Shown here in pieces: positions 7,777-16,897 of a stretch of DNA of 46,554 nucleotides. This DNA comes from Lysobacterales bacterium (GTDB taxonomy: Bacteria > Pseudomonadota > Gammaproteobacteria > Xanthomonadales > SZUA-36). Both the position numbers and the translations under genes were made by a program. The stretch is taken from NCBI GenBank assembly GCA_013042915.1, contig JABDPF010000036.1, positions 1 through 46,554 of the forward strand, read 5' to 3'. Positions within the stretch are counted from its first letter, which is position 1; the number at the start of each line of letters is the position of its first letter. The notes beneath the pieces were generated by a model that ran no database searches, was not told where the DNA came from, and saw only the letters and a program-made list of their open reading frames with translations.

Positions 7777-9048
7777 ATGACCGATAAAATTAAGGCGCCA
7801 ATCGAGCCGCAGCGGCAACATGCCCGGGCCAGGCGGCTATTGCGGCACGTATGGGTGCACTTTCAGGAAGATCGCTCGATGGCCGAGGCGGCCTCGCTGG
7901 CCTATACCAGCCTGCTGTCTCTTGTGCCCCTCCTTGCGGTGGTGTTTGGTGTGACGGCGGCTTTTCCGGTGTTCAACCAGTGGGCCGACCAGTTGCAGGC
8001 ATTCATCCTTCAGAACTTCATGCCGTCCACCGGTGAGCAGATCGCCCCGTACCTGGACACCTTTCTGTTGAGCGTCAAAAAGCTGACGTTACCGGGCTTG
8101 GTGGCCCTGATCGTCACCGCTCTCCTGCTGCTGACCCGCATCGAGGTGGCGTTTAACCGCATCTGGCGAGTGGAAAAGAACCGCACCTGGCTCAGCCGCA
8201 TTGTGATGTACTGGGCCGTGCTCACGCTGGTCCCGATCCTGATCGGCACGGTGGTCGCCATCAGTGCGCAAAGCTTATTTGGGCTGATTGGCGGCGACGA
8301 GGGCTCCCGCCCCCTGTTCTACCGCTTCGCGATCTTCCTGGTCACCTGGTTCATGTTTACCACGATGTTCATGCTGGTGCCCAACCGCAGTGTGCACATC
8401 AAGCATGCGGTAACCGGCGCCTTTCTCAGCGCGGTGTTGTTCGAGCTGGCCAAGTGGGGTTTCGTTGGATACGCGGCAAATGCCAATTACAACGTGCTGT
8501 ATGGCGCCCTGGCAACGGTCCCCATTTTCCTGTTCTGGATTTACCTGGCATGGATCGTGGTGTTGTTCGGTGCTTCGCTGGCGGCCTCGCTGACGACCTT
8601 CTCAGATTACAGCCGCTACGAGACCGCGTGGCCCCGGCGCTGGGAATTTCAGCTCGCGTTCCGGCTGATCGGCCATCTCAGGGATGCACAAATGGAAGGC
8701 AAATCCCTGTCTCGTACCCGGCTCATGGAACTTGAAACACAGGCCAGTGAGCTCCAGCTTCTGAGATTGATCGGCCGAATGCGTGAGGAGAACATCGTCA
8801 CGATCGATGACGAAGGCGGCTGGCTGCTGGCGCGCGATCTCGGCGACCTGACGCTGGGCGATCTGTACGCGGCGGGCGATTATTTTCTGCCGTTGGGTGA
8901 CACGGAGAAACTGCCGAGAAAATCAGCATGGGACGACGCCTTCGTCGACAGCCTTAAGGGCATCGCCGGGAGCGCCGGGCAAGTATGGCAACAGTCGATC
9001 AGGAAGATGCACCACGAGACGCGAGCGCAAGGAAAACAAACACGATGA
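7777..9048 (+). CDS. YihY/BrkB family inner-membrane protein
   Basis: This 423-residue protein carries the YihY/UPF0761 domain once called ribonuclease BN. The hallmark Ala-Ser-Leu-Ala-Tyr-Thr-Ser-Leu-Leu-Ser-Leu-Val-Pro-Leu is near residues 38-52, followed by about six membrane helices and a Tyr-Gly-Ala-Leu-Ala-Thr-Val-Pro motif near residue 245. A cytosolic C-terminal region (from about residue 290) resembles a winged-helix extension found in many members. The transport or RNase role is unproven; the RNase BN assignment of this family was withdrawn. The ATG at 7777 has GGAA at a proper distance. The gene is divergent from arsC and its stop overlaps the next start. Confidence 0.85.
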   Translation: MTDKIKAPIEPQRQHARARRLLRHVWVHFQEDRSMAEAASLAYTSLLSLVPLLAVVFGVTAAFPVFNQWADQLQAFILQNFMPSTGEQIAPYLDTFLLSVKKLTLPGLVALIVTALLLLTRIEVAFNRIWRVEKNRTWLSRIVMYWAVLTLVPILIGTVVAISAQSLFGLIGGDEGSRPLFYRFAIFLVTWFMFTTMFMLVPNRSVHIKHAVTGAFLSAVLFELAKWGFVGYAANANYNVLYGALATVPIFLFWIYLAWIVVLFGASLAASLTTFSDYSRYETAWPRRWEFQLAFRLIGHLRDAQMEGKSLSRTRLMELETQASELQLLRLIGRMREENIVTIDDEGGWLLARDLGDLTLGDLYAAGDYFLPLGDTEKLPRKSAWDDAFVDSLKGIAGSAGQVWQQSIRKMHHETRAQGKQTR

Positions 9049-9536
9049 ATGACTTTCTGAGAGTTTTACTGACACTGACCCTGGCCACGGCCAGCGCCCT
9101 GGCTGTCGCTGAATACGAAACCGAGGAGCCGGTTGACTTCACCCTGGAACAGCTCGGCGGTGGCGAGGTATCCCTGAGCGATCACCGCGGCGAGTGGGTC
9201 GTCTTTAACTACTGGGCCACGTGGTGTGCGCCCTGCATCAAGGAAATGCCGGAGTTGTCCGCCTTGCACGATGAGACCGAAGGCCTGGTCGTGCTGGGTG
9301 CGGCCTACGAGGACGTGGACGACGCTGATTTCTTTGAGTTCCTCGAAGAAACGCCGGTCTCCTACCCGGTGCTGAAGGTCGACGTTTACGACCCGCCGCA
9401 GCCTTTCGGCGCGCCGAAGGTGCTGCCGACCACGATTATCCTCGATCCCGAGGGGCGCTCTGTCAAAGCGTTCCTGGGTCCGGTAACGCGCGAAGATATC
9501 GAGAACTATATCGAAAGCATCGATTCGGTCGATTAG
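9045..9536 (+). CDS. TlpA/ResA-like thiol-disulfide oxidoreductase
   Basis: This 163-residue periplasmic thioredoxin-like protein has a signal peptide at residues 1-22 and a thioredoxin fold with the active site WATWCAPC (Cys61 and Cys64). A cis-Pro region follows in Lys-Val-Leu-Pro-Thr-Thr. TlpA/ResA proteins reduce disulfides, for example during cytochrome c maturation; the partner here is unknown. The ATG at 9045 overlaps the stop of the YihY gene by four bases (ATGA), showing translational coupling. A longer in-frame start at 8985 would bury the signal peptide and is rejected. Confidence 0.85.
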   Translation: MNDFLRVLLTLTLATASALAVAEYETEEPVDFTLEQLGGGEVSLSDHRGEWVVFNYWATWCAPCIKEMPELSALHDETEGLVVLGAAYEDVDDADFFEFLEETPVSYPVLKVDVYDPPQPFGAPKVLPTTIILDPEGRSVKAFLGPVTREDIENYIESIDSVD

Positions 9537-9575
9537 GGTCTTTTCACCCTTACCGGGTGGGGGTTCACTTTGTTT

Positions 9576-10166
9576 TTACAGGCCGGCGTTGAACAGGCCG
9601 CCCTGCAGTGCATTTCGTACGGGTCCGAACGAGCGACGATGGATTTCGCAAGGGCCTAACTCGCTGAGCCGCCGCAGATGCTCGGCTGTGGGATAGCCCT
9701 TGTGGCGGTCAAACCCGTAGTCCGGGTAACGCAGATGCCATTCCACCATGCAGCGATCACGCGCAACCTTGGCCAGTATCGACGCCGCGGAAATGGCGGG
9801 TTCGATCGCGTCTCCACCGACGATGGTCCGCACCGTGCAGCGCGCCTTCGGCGAACGATTGCCGTCGACCAGGGCCAGTACAGGTGACGGGGTCAACGTG
9901 TCGATCGCCTGCTCCATACCAAACAACGTGGCGGCAAGGATGTTCAACCGGTCAATCTCGGCGGGAGGGATTTCGATCACGGAATAGGCCAGTGCCTGGC
10001 TCCGGATCATCTCGTCCAGGGCCTCGCGCCTCGCTTCGTTGAGTTTCTTCGAATCGTCCAGCCCCTCGATGGGCCGGTCCGGGTCGAGGATCACGGCGGC
10101 GGCGACCACGGGGCCTGCGAGCGGTCCGCGCCCGGCCTCGTCGACGCCTGCCACGGGACCTTTCAC
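9576..10166 (-). CDS. rnhB: Ribonuclease HII
   Basis: The 196-residue enzyme cleaves RNA in RNA-DNA hybrids and removes misincorporated ribonucleotides. The catalytic acidic residues are visible: Asp9-Glu10 in the [13 protein letters not shown] motif, Asp101 in Leu-Val-Asp-Gly-Asn, and Asp137 in Lys-Val-Ala-Arg-Asp. The length is typical. It is the last gene of the lpx-containing cluster and its start overlaps the lpxB stop by four bases. In E. coli and Pseudomonas dnaE follows rnhB; here the cluster ends at rnhB and meets a convergent thioredoxin gene. Confidence 0.96.
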   Translation of the reverse strand: MKGPVAGVDEAGRGPLAGPVVAAAVILDPDRPIEGLDDSKKLNEARREALDEMIRSQALAYSVIEIPPAEIDRLNILAATLFGMEQAIDTLTPSPVLALVDGNRSPKARCTVRTIVGGDAIEPAISAASILAKVARDRCMVEWHLRYPDYGFDRHKGYPTAEHLRRLSELGPCEIHRRSFGPVRNALQGGLFNAGL

Positions 10167-11320
10167 GAGTCGGTTTCCATCAGCCCGGTTACCGCGCTGG
10201 CGGCTTTCGATGCGGCATTGCAGCGCAGGGCGGCGTGCATCTCCTCGAAACGCGTTTTCAGTGCCCTGCGGGCGTCTTCGTCAGTGAGCCATCGGCGAAC
10301 TTCCGCCGCCATTCGCGGACCGGTCGCCTCGTCCTGTATCAACTCCGGTACGAGGCGTTCGCGGGCCAGTATATTGGGTAGCGAGAACCACTCAAGCTTG
10401 ACCAGGTTGAGCGCCTGGCCCAGGCGGTAGGTGGAAGGGGCCAACTTGTAGGTCATCACCATCGGGCGATTGACCAGCATCACTTCCAGCGTGGCCGTGC
10501 CGGAAGCGCACAACACCACGTCGGAAGCGGCGATCACGCCACGCGGATCGCCCGTCACTCGGTGTACACGGGAAATACCCGCCCGTTGCATTTCTCCCCC
10601 GAACGCCTGGTCCACCTCGGCGCCGGACATCGCGGCCACGAATTGCATGTCCGGGTGTTTGTCGCCCAGCAAGCGCGCTGCTTCCAGCATCGGCGAGGCC
10701 AGGCGTCCGACTTCGCTCAGGCGGCTTCCCGGCAGCAGTCCAACGGTGACGGCGGCAGGATCGAGCCCGAGCCGGGAGCGCGCATCGGCGGGGTTGTCGT
10801 CTCCGTCGATCTGGTCGGCCAGGGGATGCCCTACGTAGGTGGCAGAAACGCCGTGGCCGGAATAGAATTCCGGCTCGAACGGGAACAGGCACAATACCTG
10901 GTCTGCGGCCCGGGCGATTTTTTTAACACGTTTCTCGCGCCAGGCCCACACTGTCGGGCTGACGTAATGGATGGTGCGTATGCCGCCCCGCCGCAGCTTG
11001 ATTTCCAGGCCCAGGTTGAAGTCCGGCGCATCGATGCCGATGAACACGTCAGGGCGCAAATCGGCGAGGCGGCGGATCAGGTCCCGGCGCAGTTTGAGCA
11101 GTCTCGGAAGGTGAGTCAGGACCTCGAACAAGCCCATCACGGCCAGTTCGCTCGCATCGAACCAGGACTCCACGCCGGCCGCTTTCATTTTCTCGCCGGC
11201 CACGCCAACGAAGCGCGCGTCGGGGTAGCGCTCACGCAGCGCGGCAACCAGCGCCGCGCCCAGCTGATCACCGGAGGCTTCGCCCGCAACGAGTGCGATG
11301 GTTGGTTGGGCTGGGTTCAT
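10163..11320 (-). CDS. lpxB: Lipid-A-disaccharide synthase
   Basis: The 385-residue glycosyltransferase joins UDP-diacylglucosamine and lipid X to form the lipid A disaccharide. The family signature [10 protein letters not shown] is at residues 13-22. Further support is the conserved Tyr-Val-Ser-Pro-Thr-Val-Trp-Ala-Trp stretch and the later Ala-Ser-Gly-Thr-Ala-Thr-Leu-Glu nucleotide-sugar motif. Its length fits the family. It lies 18 bases after lpxA and overlaps rnhB by four bases. Confidence 0.97.
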   Translation of the reverse strand: MNPAQPTIALVAGEASGDQLGAALVAALRERYPDARFVGVAGEKMKAAGVESWFDASELAVMGLFEVLTHLPRLLKLRRDLIRRLADLRPDVFIGIDAPDFNLGLEIKLRRGGIRTIHYVSPTVWAWREKRVKKIARAADQVLCLFPFEPEFYSGHGVSATYVGHPLADQIDGDDNPADARSRLGLDPAAVTVGLLPGSRLSEVGRLASPMLEAARLLGDKHPDMQFVAAMSGAEVDQAFGGEMQRAGISRVHRVTGDPRGVIAASDVVLCASGTATLEVMLVNRPMVMTYKLAPSTYRLGQALNLVKLEWFSLPNILARERLVPELIQDEATGPRMAAEVRRWLTDEDARRALKTRFEEMHAALRCNAASKAASAVTGLMETDS

Positions 11321-11338
11321 CGCTGCGAGGGGCCCTGG

Positions 11339-12115
11339 TCAGCGAATGAAGCTCTTTTCCGTGTTGTCCAGGAAGTCGATCCAGGGCTGGACCTCGGCGT
11401 GTTCGCCCGCCATTTCAGCCAGTTTTTCCTTGGCCTCTTCCAGGCGCAGGCCGGAGCGGTACAGCACCTTGTAAGCGCGCCGTACCTGCTGGATCTGCTC
11501 GGAGGTGAAGCCGCGCCGCCGCAGCCCCTCGGTATTGATGCCCTTGGGCCTGGCTTTCTCTCCGGCAACGGTGACGTAGGGCGGTATGCTCTGGTTCACG
11601 TGGCTGGCAAACGACGTGAAGCTGTGCTCGCCCACGGTGCAGAACTGGTGAATCAAGGCGTAGCCGCCGAGTATGGCCCAATCCTGCACGGTCACGTGGC
11701 CGGCGAGGGAGGCGTTGTTGGCCATGATGGTGTGGCTGCCGACGATACAATCGTGGGCAAGGTGCACGCAGGCCATGATCCAGTTGTCGTCGCCGACAAC
11801 GGTCTTGCCGCCACCCTGGGCCGTACCCCGGCTGAAGGTGCACAGCTCGCGGATGGTGTTGTCGTCACCGATGATCAGTTCGGTGTCCTCGTCCGCATAC
11901 TTCTTGTCCTGTGGCTCTTCTCCGAGCGAGCAGAACTGGAATATCCGGTTGTTTTTGCCGATGGTGGTGCGACCGGTCAGCACAACGTGGGGGCCGATCC
12001 AGCTTCCTTCGTCGATGCGGACCTTGGGTCCGACTATACTGAAAGCGCCGACCTCGACATCGTCCGCCAATTCGGCTGAAGGGTCGATGATGGCAGTCTC
12101 GTGAATACGGTTCAT
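11339..12115 (-). CDS. lpxA: UDP-N-acetylglucosamine acyltransferase
   Basis: The 258-residue enzyme performs the first step of lipid A synthesis, moving a 3-hydroxyacyl chain from acyl-ACP to UDP-GlcNAc. It shows the left-handed beta-helix hexapeptide repeats from residue 5, with the conserved His in His-Leu-Ala-His-Asp-Cys, and ends in the helical C-terminal domain. The start ATG lies just one base after the fabZ stop codon, so translation is tightly coupled. Confidence 0.97.
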   Translation of the reverse strand: MNRIHETAIIDPSAELADDVEVGAFSIVGPKVRIDEGSWIGPHVVLTGRTTIGKNNRIFQFCSLGEEPQDKKYADEDTELIIGDDNTIRELCTFSRGTAQGGGKTVVGDDNWIMACVHLAHDCIVGSHTIMANNASLAGHVTVQDWAILGGYALIHQFCTVGEHSFTSFASHVNQSIPPYVTVAGEKARPKGINTEGLRRRGFTSEQIQQVRRAYKVLYRSGLRLEEAKEKLAEMAGEHAEVQPWIDFLDNTEKSFIR

Positions 12116-12116
12116 T

Positions 12117-12578
12117 CTATTTTCCCGCGCAGAGGATTTCGCAAACGGCGACGCGCTGCCCGTCCACCTGGGCCTCGCACTGGTAAAAACCCATGCGACG
12201 CAGGATTCGAGTCTGGGTCACGATGATTTCCAGTCGGTCGCCGGGCACGACGGTCTTGCTGAACTTGGCCTTGTCGACCTTTACCAGGTAGTAAAGCTCG
12301 CCCGTCTTACCCTGCAGGGAGGCATCCAGGTTGGCCAGCATACCGGCGGCCTGCGCCATCGCCTCGATAATCAACACACCCGGCATCACGGGATTTCCGG
12401 GGAAATGACCTTGAAAAAACGGTTCGTTGATCGTGACGTTCTTGATGGCACGAATGATCTTTTTCGGTTCGAGCTCCAGGTGCACGACGCGGTCGAGCAA
12501 CAGGAATGGGTAGCGGTGCGGCAGGTATTTTTCGATCTCTGCCGCCTCCACCGGGGCGTCCAGCAGGTTTTTACTCAT
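12117..12578 (-). CDS. fabZ: 3-hydroxyacyl-ACP dehydratase
   Basis: The 153-residue hot-dog-fold enzyme dehydrates 3-hydroxyacyl-ACP in fatty acid elongation and competes with LpxA and LpxD for the same substrate. The catalytic His58 lies in Gly-His-Phe-Pro-Gly-Asn-Pro and Glu72 in Ile-Ile-Glu-Ala-Met-Ala-Gln. The ATG at 12578 is chosen over an upstream TTG at 12608 because it matches the usual FabZ length. It overlaps the end of lpxD by eight bases. Confidence 0.95.
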   Translation of the reverse strand: MSKNLLDAPVEAAEIEKYLPHRYPFLLLDRVVHLELEPKKIIRAIKNVTINEPFFQGHFPGNPVMPGVLIIEAMAQAAGMLANLDASLQGKTGELYYLVKVDKAKFSKTVVPGDRLEIIVTQTRILRRMGFYQCEAQVDGQRVAVCEILCAGK

Positions 12579-13620
12579 TGTCGTCTGATTTTCCAAGTGT
12601 TTTCTCAAGTCGTTTTACGGTTCTCGCCAGATCATCGAGTTTCTGCAGCCTGGCGTAGCTTTTTTGCCATTGCCGGATGGGTCGCGCCGGCATCTGGGCA
12701 GACCACGTGGTTCCGGGCTCGGTAATTGTTCGGTACACGGTTGAATTTGCAGCCACGGTGGTGCGGTCGGCCACATCGATGTGGCCGTTCACGCCGGCGT
12801 GGCCCCCGATCATGCAGTAGCGGCCAACCCGGCCGCTGCCGGCTACCCCGGAACCGCCCGCGAATGCCGAGTGAGCGCCGACACGCACATTGTGGGCAAT
12901 CTGAACGAGGTTATCGAGACGCACGTCCTCTTCGAGCACGGTGTTCTCGACCGCGCCGCGGTCGATACAGGTATTGGCACCAATTTCACAATCGTCGCCA
13001 ATCTCCACGCTGCCCAGTTGCGGGACCTTTTCCCAATGATCACCTGCAAAAGCGATGCCGAACCCGTCGGCGCCGATTACTGCGCCCGGGTGAACCATCA
13101 CCCGCCTTCCCAGCGTCACGCCGTAACCGAGGCTCACGTTGGCGTACAGCCGGCAGCCCTCGCCCAACGCGGAGTTCGCCTCGATCACCGTGCCCGGCCC
13201 GACGGTGCAACCGTCACCCAGCGTGCAGCCCGCGCCAATAACGGCATTGGGGCCAACGCTGACGTCGTGGCCCAGCGTGGCGCTGTCGTGGACGACAGCA
13301 GAGGAATGCACGCCAGGCTCGGCGGCAGGCCGCGGGTCAAACAGCGCGGCCACGCGGGCAAACGCCAGGTAGGGGTCCTTTGCGATCAATGCGTTGGTCG
13401 GGCAATCTTTAACGTCATCCTTGCTCACGATGACGGCGCCTGCCGTCGTGCCCGGCAATGCCGTGCGGTAGGCCCGGTTGGCAAGGAACGTGATTTGCGA
13501 TGGAGCGGCACCGGAAAGGGTGCCTACGCCCTCGATGACGTGCGCGCCGTTGCCACGCAAGTCGAGTTCGAACCTGGCGCTCAAATCCGACAGGCTGTAA
13601 TTGCGCATCGCAACCGCCAT
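12571..13620 (-). CDS. lpxD: UDP-3-O-acylglucosamine N-acyltransferase
   Basis: The 349-residue enzyme adds the N-linked hydroxyacyl chain in lipid A synthesis. It has an N-terminal uridine-binding domain, then hexapeptide repeats forming a left-handed helix. Ala-Asp-Gly-Phe-Gly-Ile-Ala and the catalytic His of Gln-Ile-Ala-His-Asn-Val are both present, followed by a C-terminal helix. The ATG at 13620 was taken; a second ATG four codons in (13608) is equally possible. The gene lies ten bases after ompH. Confidence 0.96.
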   Translation of the reverse strand: MAVAMRNYSLSDLSARFELDLRGNGAHVIEGVGTLSGAAPSQITFLANRAYRTALPGTTAGAVIVSKDDVKDCPTNALIAKDPYLAFARVAALFDPRPAAEPGVHSSAVVHDSATLGHDVSVGPNAVIGAGCTLGDGCTVGPGTVIEANSALGEGCRLYANVSLGYGVTLGRRVMVHPGAVIGADGFGIAFAGDHWEKVPQLGSVEIGDDCEIGANTCIDRGAVENTVLEEDVRLDNLVQIAHNVRVGAHSAFAGGSGVAGSGRVGRYCMIGGHAGVNGHIDVADRTTVAANSTVYRTITEPGTTWSAQMPARPIRQWQKSYARLQKLDDLARTVKRLEKTLGKSDDNE

Positions 13621-13630
13621 TTGTGAGGGT

Positions 13631-14164
13631 TCAGTTATTGCCCAGTTCCAGCTGGTCAGCGGCGTATTCCACTTCGAGCTGTTCGAGGATCAGGTCGGTG
13701 ATATCGAGCGTCGGACTGGCGTAGATCACCGGGCTGGAAACGATAAGGTCATAGCCGTTGCGCCGGGCGATTTCCTGCACGGCGAGGTTGATCTGCCCTT
13801 CCAGCCGCTGGACTTCCTCGGTGCGCCGGAAAGAGAGCTCGTCGCGGAGGTCTTCCTTGCGGCGACTGATATTGCGGCGCATTTCGCGCAGGTCGCGTTC
13901 CAGGCGGATGCGGGATTCGTCGTCGAGATCGCCCTGCGCGAGGCGCTGTTCGCTGGAATCGGCACGCAACTCGTCAAGCTCTATCGCGTCATTGCGGTCG
14001 CGGAATTCCTGGTCAAGCTTGGCGCGGCCGGCCACGACCTGGGGGGCGTTATCCAGCACCTCTTTCATGTCGACGTAGCCGATGCGGAGTTCCTGGGCAT
14101 ACAGGGGCGATGCCCAGGCAAGGGCGATCAGTACAATCAATATTGTACGGGCACATCTCCACAT
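13631..14164 (-). CDS. skp: Periplasmic chaperone of the OmpH/Skp family
   Basis: The 177-residue protein carries a signal peptide (residues 1-23, cleavage after Leu-Tyr-Ala). The conserved Ile-Gly-Tyr-Val-Asp start follows, then a long charged coiled coil of about 80 residues, and a C-terminal beta segment. Skp trimers hold unfolded outer-membrane proteins on their way to BamA, encoded just upstream. The ATG at 14164 was chosen because it begins the signal peptide; the frame extends to a TTG at 14212. GGAG lies only one base before the ATG, which is unusually close. Confidence 0.9.
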   Translation of the reverse strand: MWRCARTILIVLIALAWASPLYAQELRIGYVDMKEVLDNAPQVVAGRAKLDQEFRDRNDAIELDELRADSSEQRLAQGDLDDESRIRLERDLREMRRNISRRKEDLRDELSFRRTEEVQRLEGQINLAVQEIARRNGYDLIVSSPVIYASPTLDITDLILEQLEVEYAADQLELGNN

Positions 14165-14328
14165 ACTCCGTATTCTACAACAATTGCGAGGGACGTTGAC
14201 GTTTTTTGACAAATGCGAGACTCGGTCCGCAGAGCCGTATGCGGCGCCCCGTGCGTCGCAATGGGGAGACCGGGCTCAGCGCGACGCGGCGGGTTTTACG
14301 CCGCAGTCGTTGATCGCTTTGGCTTTCG

Positions 14329-16833
14329 TCAGAACGTGGTGCCGAAGGAGAACTGGAGGTCCTCGGTGCGGTCGCCGATCTGGTCGTTGAACGGGAAGGC
14401 GTAAGAGATCACGATGGGACCGATCGGCGCTTCCCAGGTCACCGAGAGGCCGAACGAACCGCGAAGCTTGCTGGCTTCGAACGCATCGATATTCTCATAG
14501 ACATAGCCCGTATCGACAAACAGGGCGATGCGTGTGCCGGCCTTGCCGCCCACGAACGGCGTGGGGAAAGCGAGCTCCATGCCAGCCGCGACCTTCAAAT
14601 CGCCGCCCACGGCGCGGCAGAAGGAGTCTTTGGGGCCCAGGGTATTGTCGTCGTAACCGCGCAGGTCGCGCACGCCGCCGCTGTAGAAGTGCTCGTAAAA
14701 GGGCAGGCCGGTGTCCAGGAAAATCACGTCGGTCGGATCGCAAACGCCCGAGATGATCTCGCCGGTCCCGATCGGTTCGGCCAGCGACGTCTTGTCGTAG
14801 TCGTCGTATGCATCGCCGTAGCCGATGTTGCCGCGCAAGGAGAACACCAGTCCCGCCCAGACCGGCCAGTACTTGGCGCCGCGGTAGGACAGCTTCCAGT
14901 ACTCGCGCGCGCTGCCCGGCAGGGCCGTCTGCAGGATCAGCGACTGGGCTGCGCCCCGGGTTGGGTTGAGGAAGTGGTTACGGCTGTCATGTGTCCAGCT
15001 GACGTTCCAATCGAGCACGTCAAATTTGCGTTCGTTCGGGGTCAGGATGTTGTTGCCGTCGAAGTCCAGCGAAAAAGAGAGCGGGTCGCCGACGCGCGGA
15101 CGCAGTCCGAATTCGTTGCAAAAGCCGGTTTCGGGATCAAGATCGAGACAGCTGAACTGCCCGATGTTGAGCTGCGAGTCGCGGTAACCGAAGCCGGTGC
15201 GCAGGTAATCGACCTCGGTGATCGGCACGCCGAAGTTCATGCCAACGGCCCACTCGCTACTGGTAAATGTCGAAATATTGGCGCGGCCCTGGTCAAACTC
15301 CTGGTAACGCATGTAGAAGCCCCGGCTCACGCCGTCGTCGGTCCAGTAGGGATTGTCGTAGCTGATGTTCAGGCTGCTGATAATGCTGGAGTGCGAAATA
15401 CCCAGGCCCAGGCGTTTGCCGCTGCCCAGGAAGTTGTCCTGCTGGATGCTCAGCGAGGCGATCAGCCCCTGTACCTGGGAGTAACCCAGGCCGACCGTGA
15501 AGCTGCCGGCGGGCCGTTCGCTGACGGTCACGATCACGTCGACCTGATCGTCGGTGCCCGGCACCGGCGGTGTCTCCACTTCGACGGTTTCGAAGTAGGT
15601 CAGTCGCTGCATGCGGATCTTGGACCGGTCGATCGCAGCCTGCGAGAACCACGCGCCTTCCATCTGGCGCATTTCGCGCCGCAGAACTTCGTCCTTGGTC
15701 TTGGAGTTTCCGACATACTGGATGCGCCGGATGTAAACCCGCTTGCCCGGGTCGACGAAAAAGTTGATCGACACCAGGCGCCCGTCGCGATCGACGTCGG
15801 TGATCGGGTTGACGTTTGAAAACGCGTAGCCGATGTTGGCCAAAATCGCGTTGATGTTCTCGACTGATTGCTCGATCTTCTTGCGCGAAAAAATCTCGCC
15901 CGGCTGCACCATGATCAGGCGGCGCAGCGTGCCCTCGTCAATCACCAGGTCGCCGGTGATCTGAACTTCGTCGACGCCGTACACGTCGCCTTCCACCACG
16001 TTGGCCGTGATGAAGATGTCTTTTTTGTCCGGGCTGATGGACACCTGCGTGGATTCAACGCTGAAGTCCACGTAGCCACGATCGAGGTAGTAGGAGCGCA
16101 GCTTTTCCATGTCGCCGGACAGTTTCTCCCGGGAATACTGGCCGTCTTTCGACCAGAATTTCCAGAAAGGAACGATGTCGGCCTCGAATTCCTTTTGAAT
16201 TTCCTCGTCGGTATAGGTTTCGTTGCCGACAATGTTGATGTGCCGGATCTCGGCCACGTCGCCTTCGTCGATCACGATGGCGATACGCACCCGGTTCCGC
16301 TCGAGTTCGGTCACGCGGGTATCGACCTCAACCGCGTAGCGGCCCTGGCTGAAATACTGGTTGACCATCTCCTGCTGCAGGCGATCCAGCACCAGGCGGT
16401 CAAACACCTCGCCCTCCGATAGCCCGATGTCGCGCAGCACCCGGCGCAGGTCTTCATCTTTCAGCGCCTTGTTGCCGCTCAGCGTGACGGAGGCGATGGC
16501 AGGCCGTTCGAGAACATCGATCACCAGGATGTTGCCCTCGCGTCGCATCGATACGTCCTGGAAGAAACCGGTTCGATACAACTCGCGAATCGCCGACCGC
16601 GCCGACGATGCGTTCAGGGTATCGCCGCGGTCCAGCGGCATGTAGTTGTAGACCGTGCCCTCGGAGATGCGCTGCAGGCCCTCCACACGGATGTCCTGGA
16701 TGACGAAGGGTGAGAACGCCGCGAACGCAGGAGCGCCCCACGCCAGGCAGCCGAGCAGCAGGAGCAGGGGGAGAACAAACCGGTTAAATGTCGACGGGTG
16801 GAAGGTCCCGTTCAACGCGTCGTTTCTTGTCAT
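14329..16833 (-). CDS. bamA: Outer membrane protein assembly factor BamA
   Basis: The 834-residue Omp85 protein inserts beta-barrel proteins into the outer membrane. It has a signal peptide ending near Ala-Phe-Ala (residue 38), five POTRA domains (about 42-440), and a 16-strand barrel. The loop-6 motif is present as Val-Arg-Asp-Leu-Arg-Gly-Tyr. The protein ends in a terminal Phe, the outer-membrane C-signal. The gene sits between rseP and skp as in other gammaproteobacteria; 164 bases separate it from skp. Confidence 0.98.
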   Translation of the reverse strand: MTRNDALNGTFHPSTFNRFVLPLLLLLGCLAWGAPAFAAFSPFVIQDIRVEGLQRISEGTVYNYMPLDRGDTLNASSARSAIRELYRTGFFQDVSMRREGNILVIDVLERPAIASVTLSGNKALKDEDLRRVLRDIGLSEGEVFDRLVLDRLQQEMVNQYFSQGRYAVEVDTRVTELERNRVRIAIVIDEGDVAEIRHINIVGNETYTDEEIQKEFEADIVPFWKFWSKDGQYSREKLSGDMEKLRSYYLDRGYVDFSVESTQVSISPDKKDIFITANVVEGDVYGVDEVQITGDLVIDEGTLRRLIMVQPGEIFSRKKIEQSVENINAILANIGYAFSNVNPITDVDRDGRLVSINFFVDPGKRVYIRRIQYVGNSKTKDEVLRREMRQMEGAWFSQAAIDRSKIRMQRLTYFETVEVETPPVPGTDDQVDVIVTVSERPAGSFTVGLGYSQVQGLIASLSIQQDNFLGSGKRLGLGISHSSIISSLNISYDNPYWTDDGVSRGFYMRYQEFDQGRANISTFTSSEWAVGMNFGVPITEVDYLRTGFGYRDSQLNIGQFSCLDLDPETGFCNEFGLRPRVGDPLSFSLDFDGNNILTPNERKFDVLDWNVSWTHDSRNHFLNPTRGAAQSLILQTALPGSAREYWKLSYRGAKYWPVWAGLVFSLRGNIGYGDAYDDYDKTSLAEPIGTGEIISGVCDPTDVIFLDTGLPFYEHFYSGGVRDLRGYDDNTLGPKDSFCRAVGGDLKVAAGMELAFPTPFVGGKAGTRIALFVDTGYVYENIDAFEASKLRGSFGLSVTWEAPIGPIVISYAFPFNDQIGDRTEDLQFSFGTTF

Positions 16834-16897
16834 GTATTCAGATCCGTAACGGCTCTGTTCCCGGGCTCCGATGCGAGAGCCTCCACGGGCCTGAAGT

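Noticed and set aside
9541-9575. Possible terminator after the thioredoxin gene
   Set aside because: The CACCC/GGGTG stem has only five pairs and the T-run is ten or more bases away.
10562-12079. 505-residue plus-strand open frame
   Set aside because: It lies antisense to lpxB and lpxA, has no family features and reflects GC-rich third positions.
12781-13626. 281-residue plus-strand frame
   Set aside because: It is antisense to lpxD and has no recognisable domain.
14689-15819. 376-residue plus-strand frame
   Set aside because: It is antisense to bamA, whose identity is certain.
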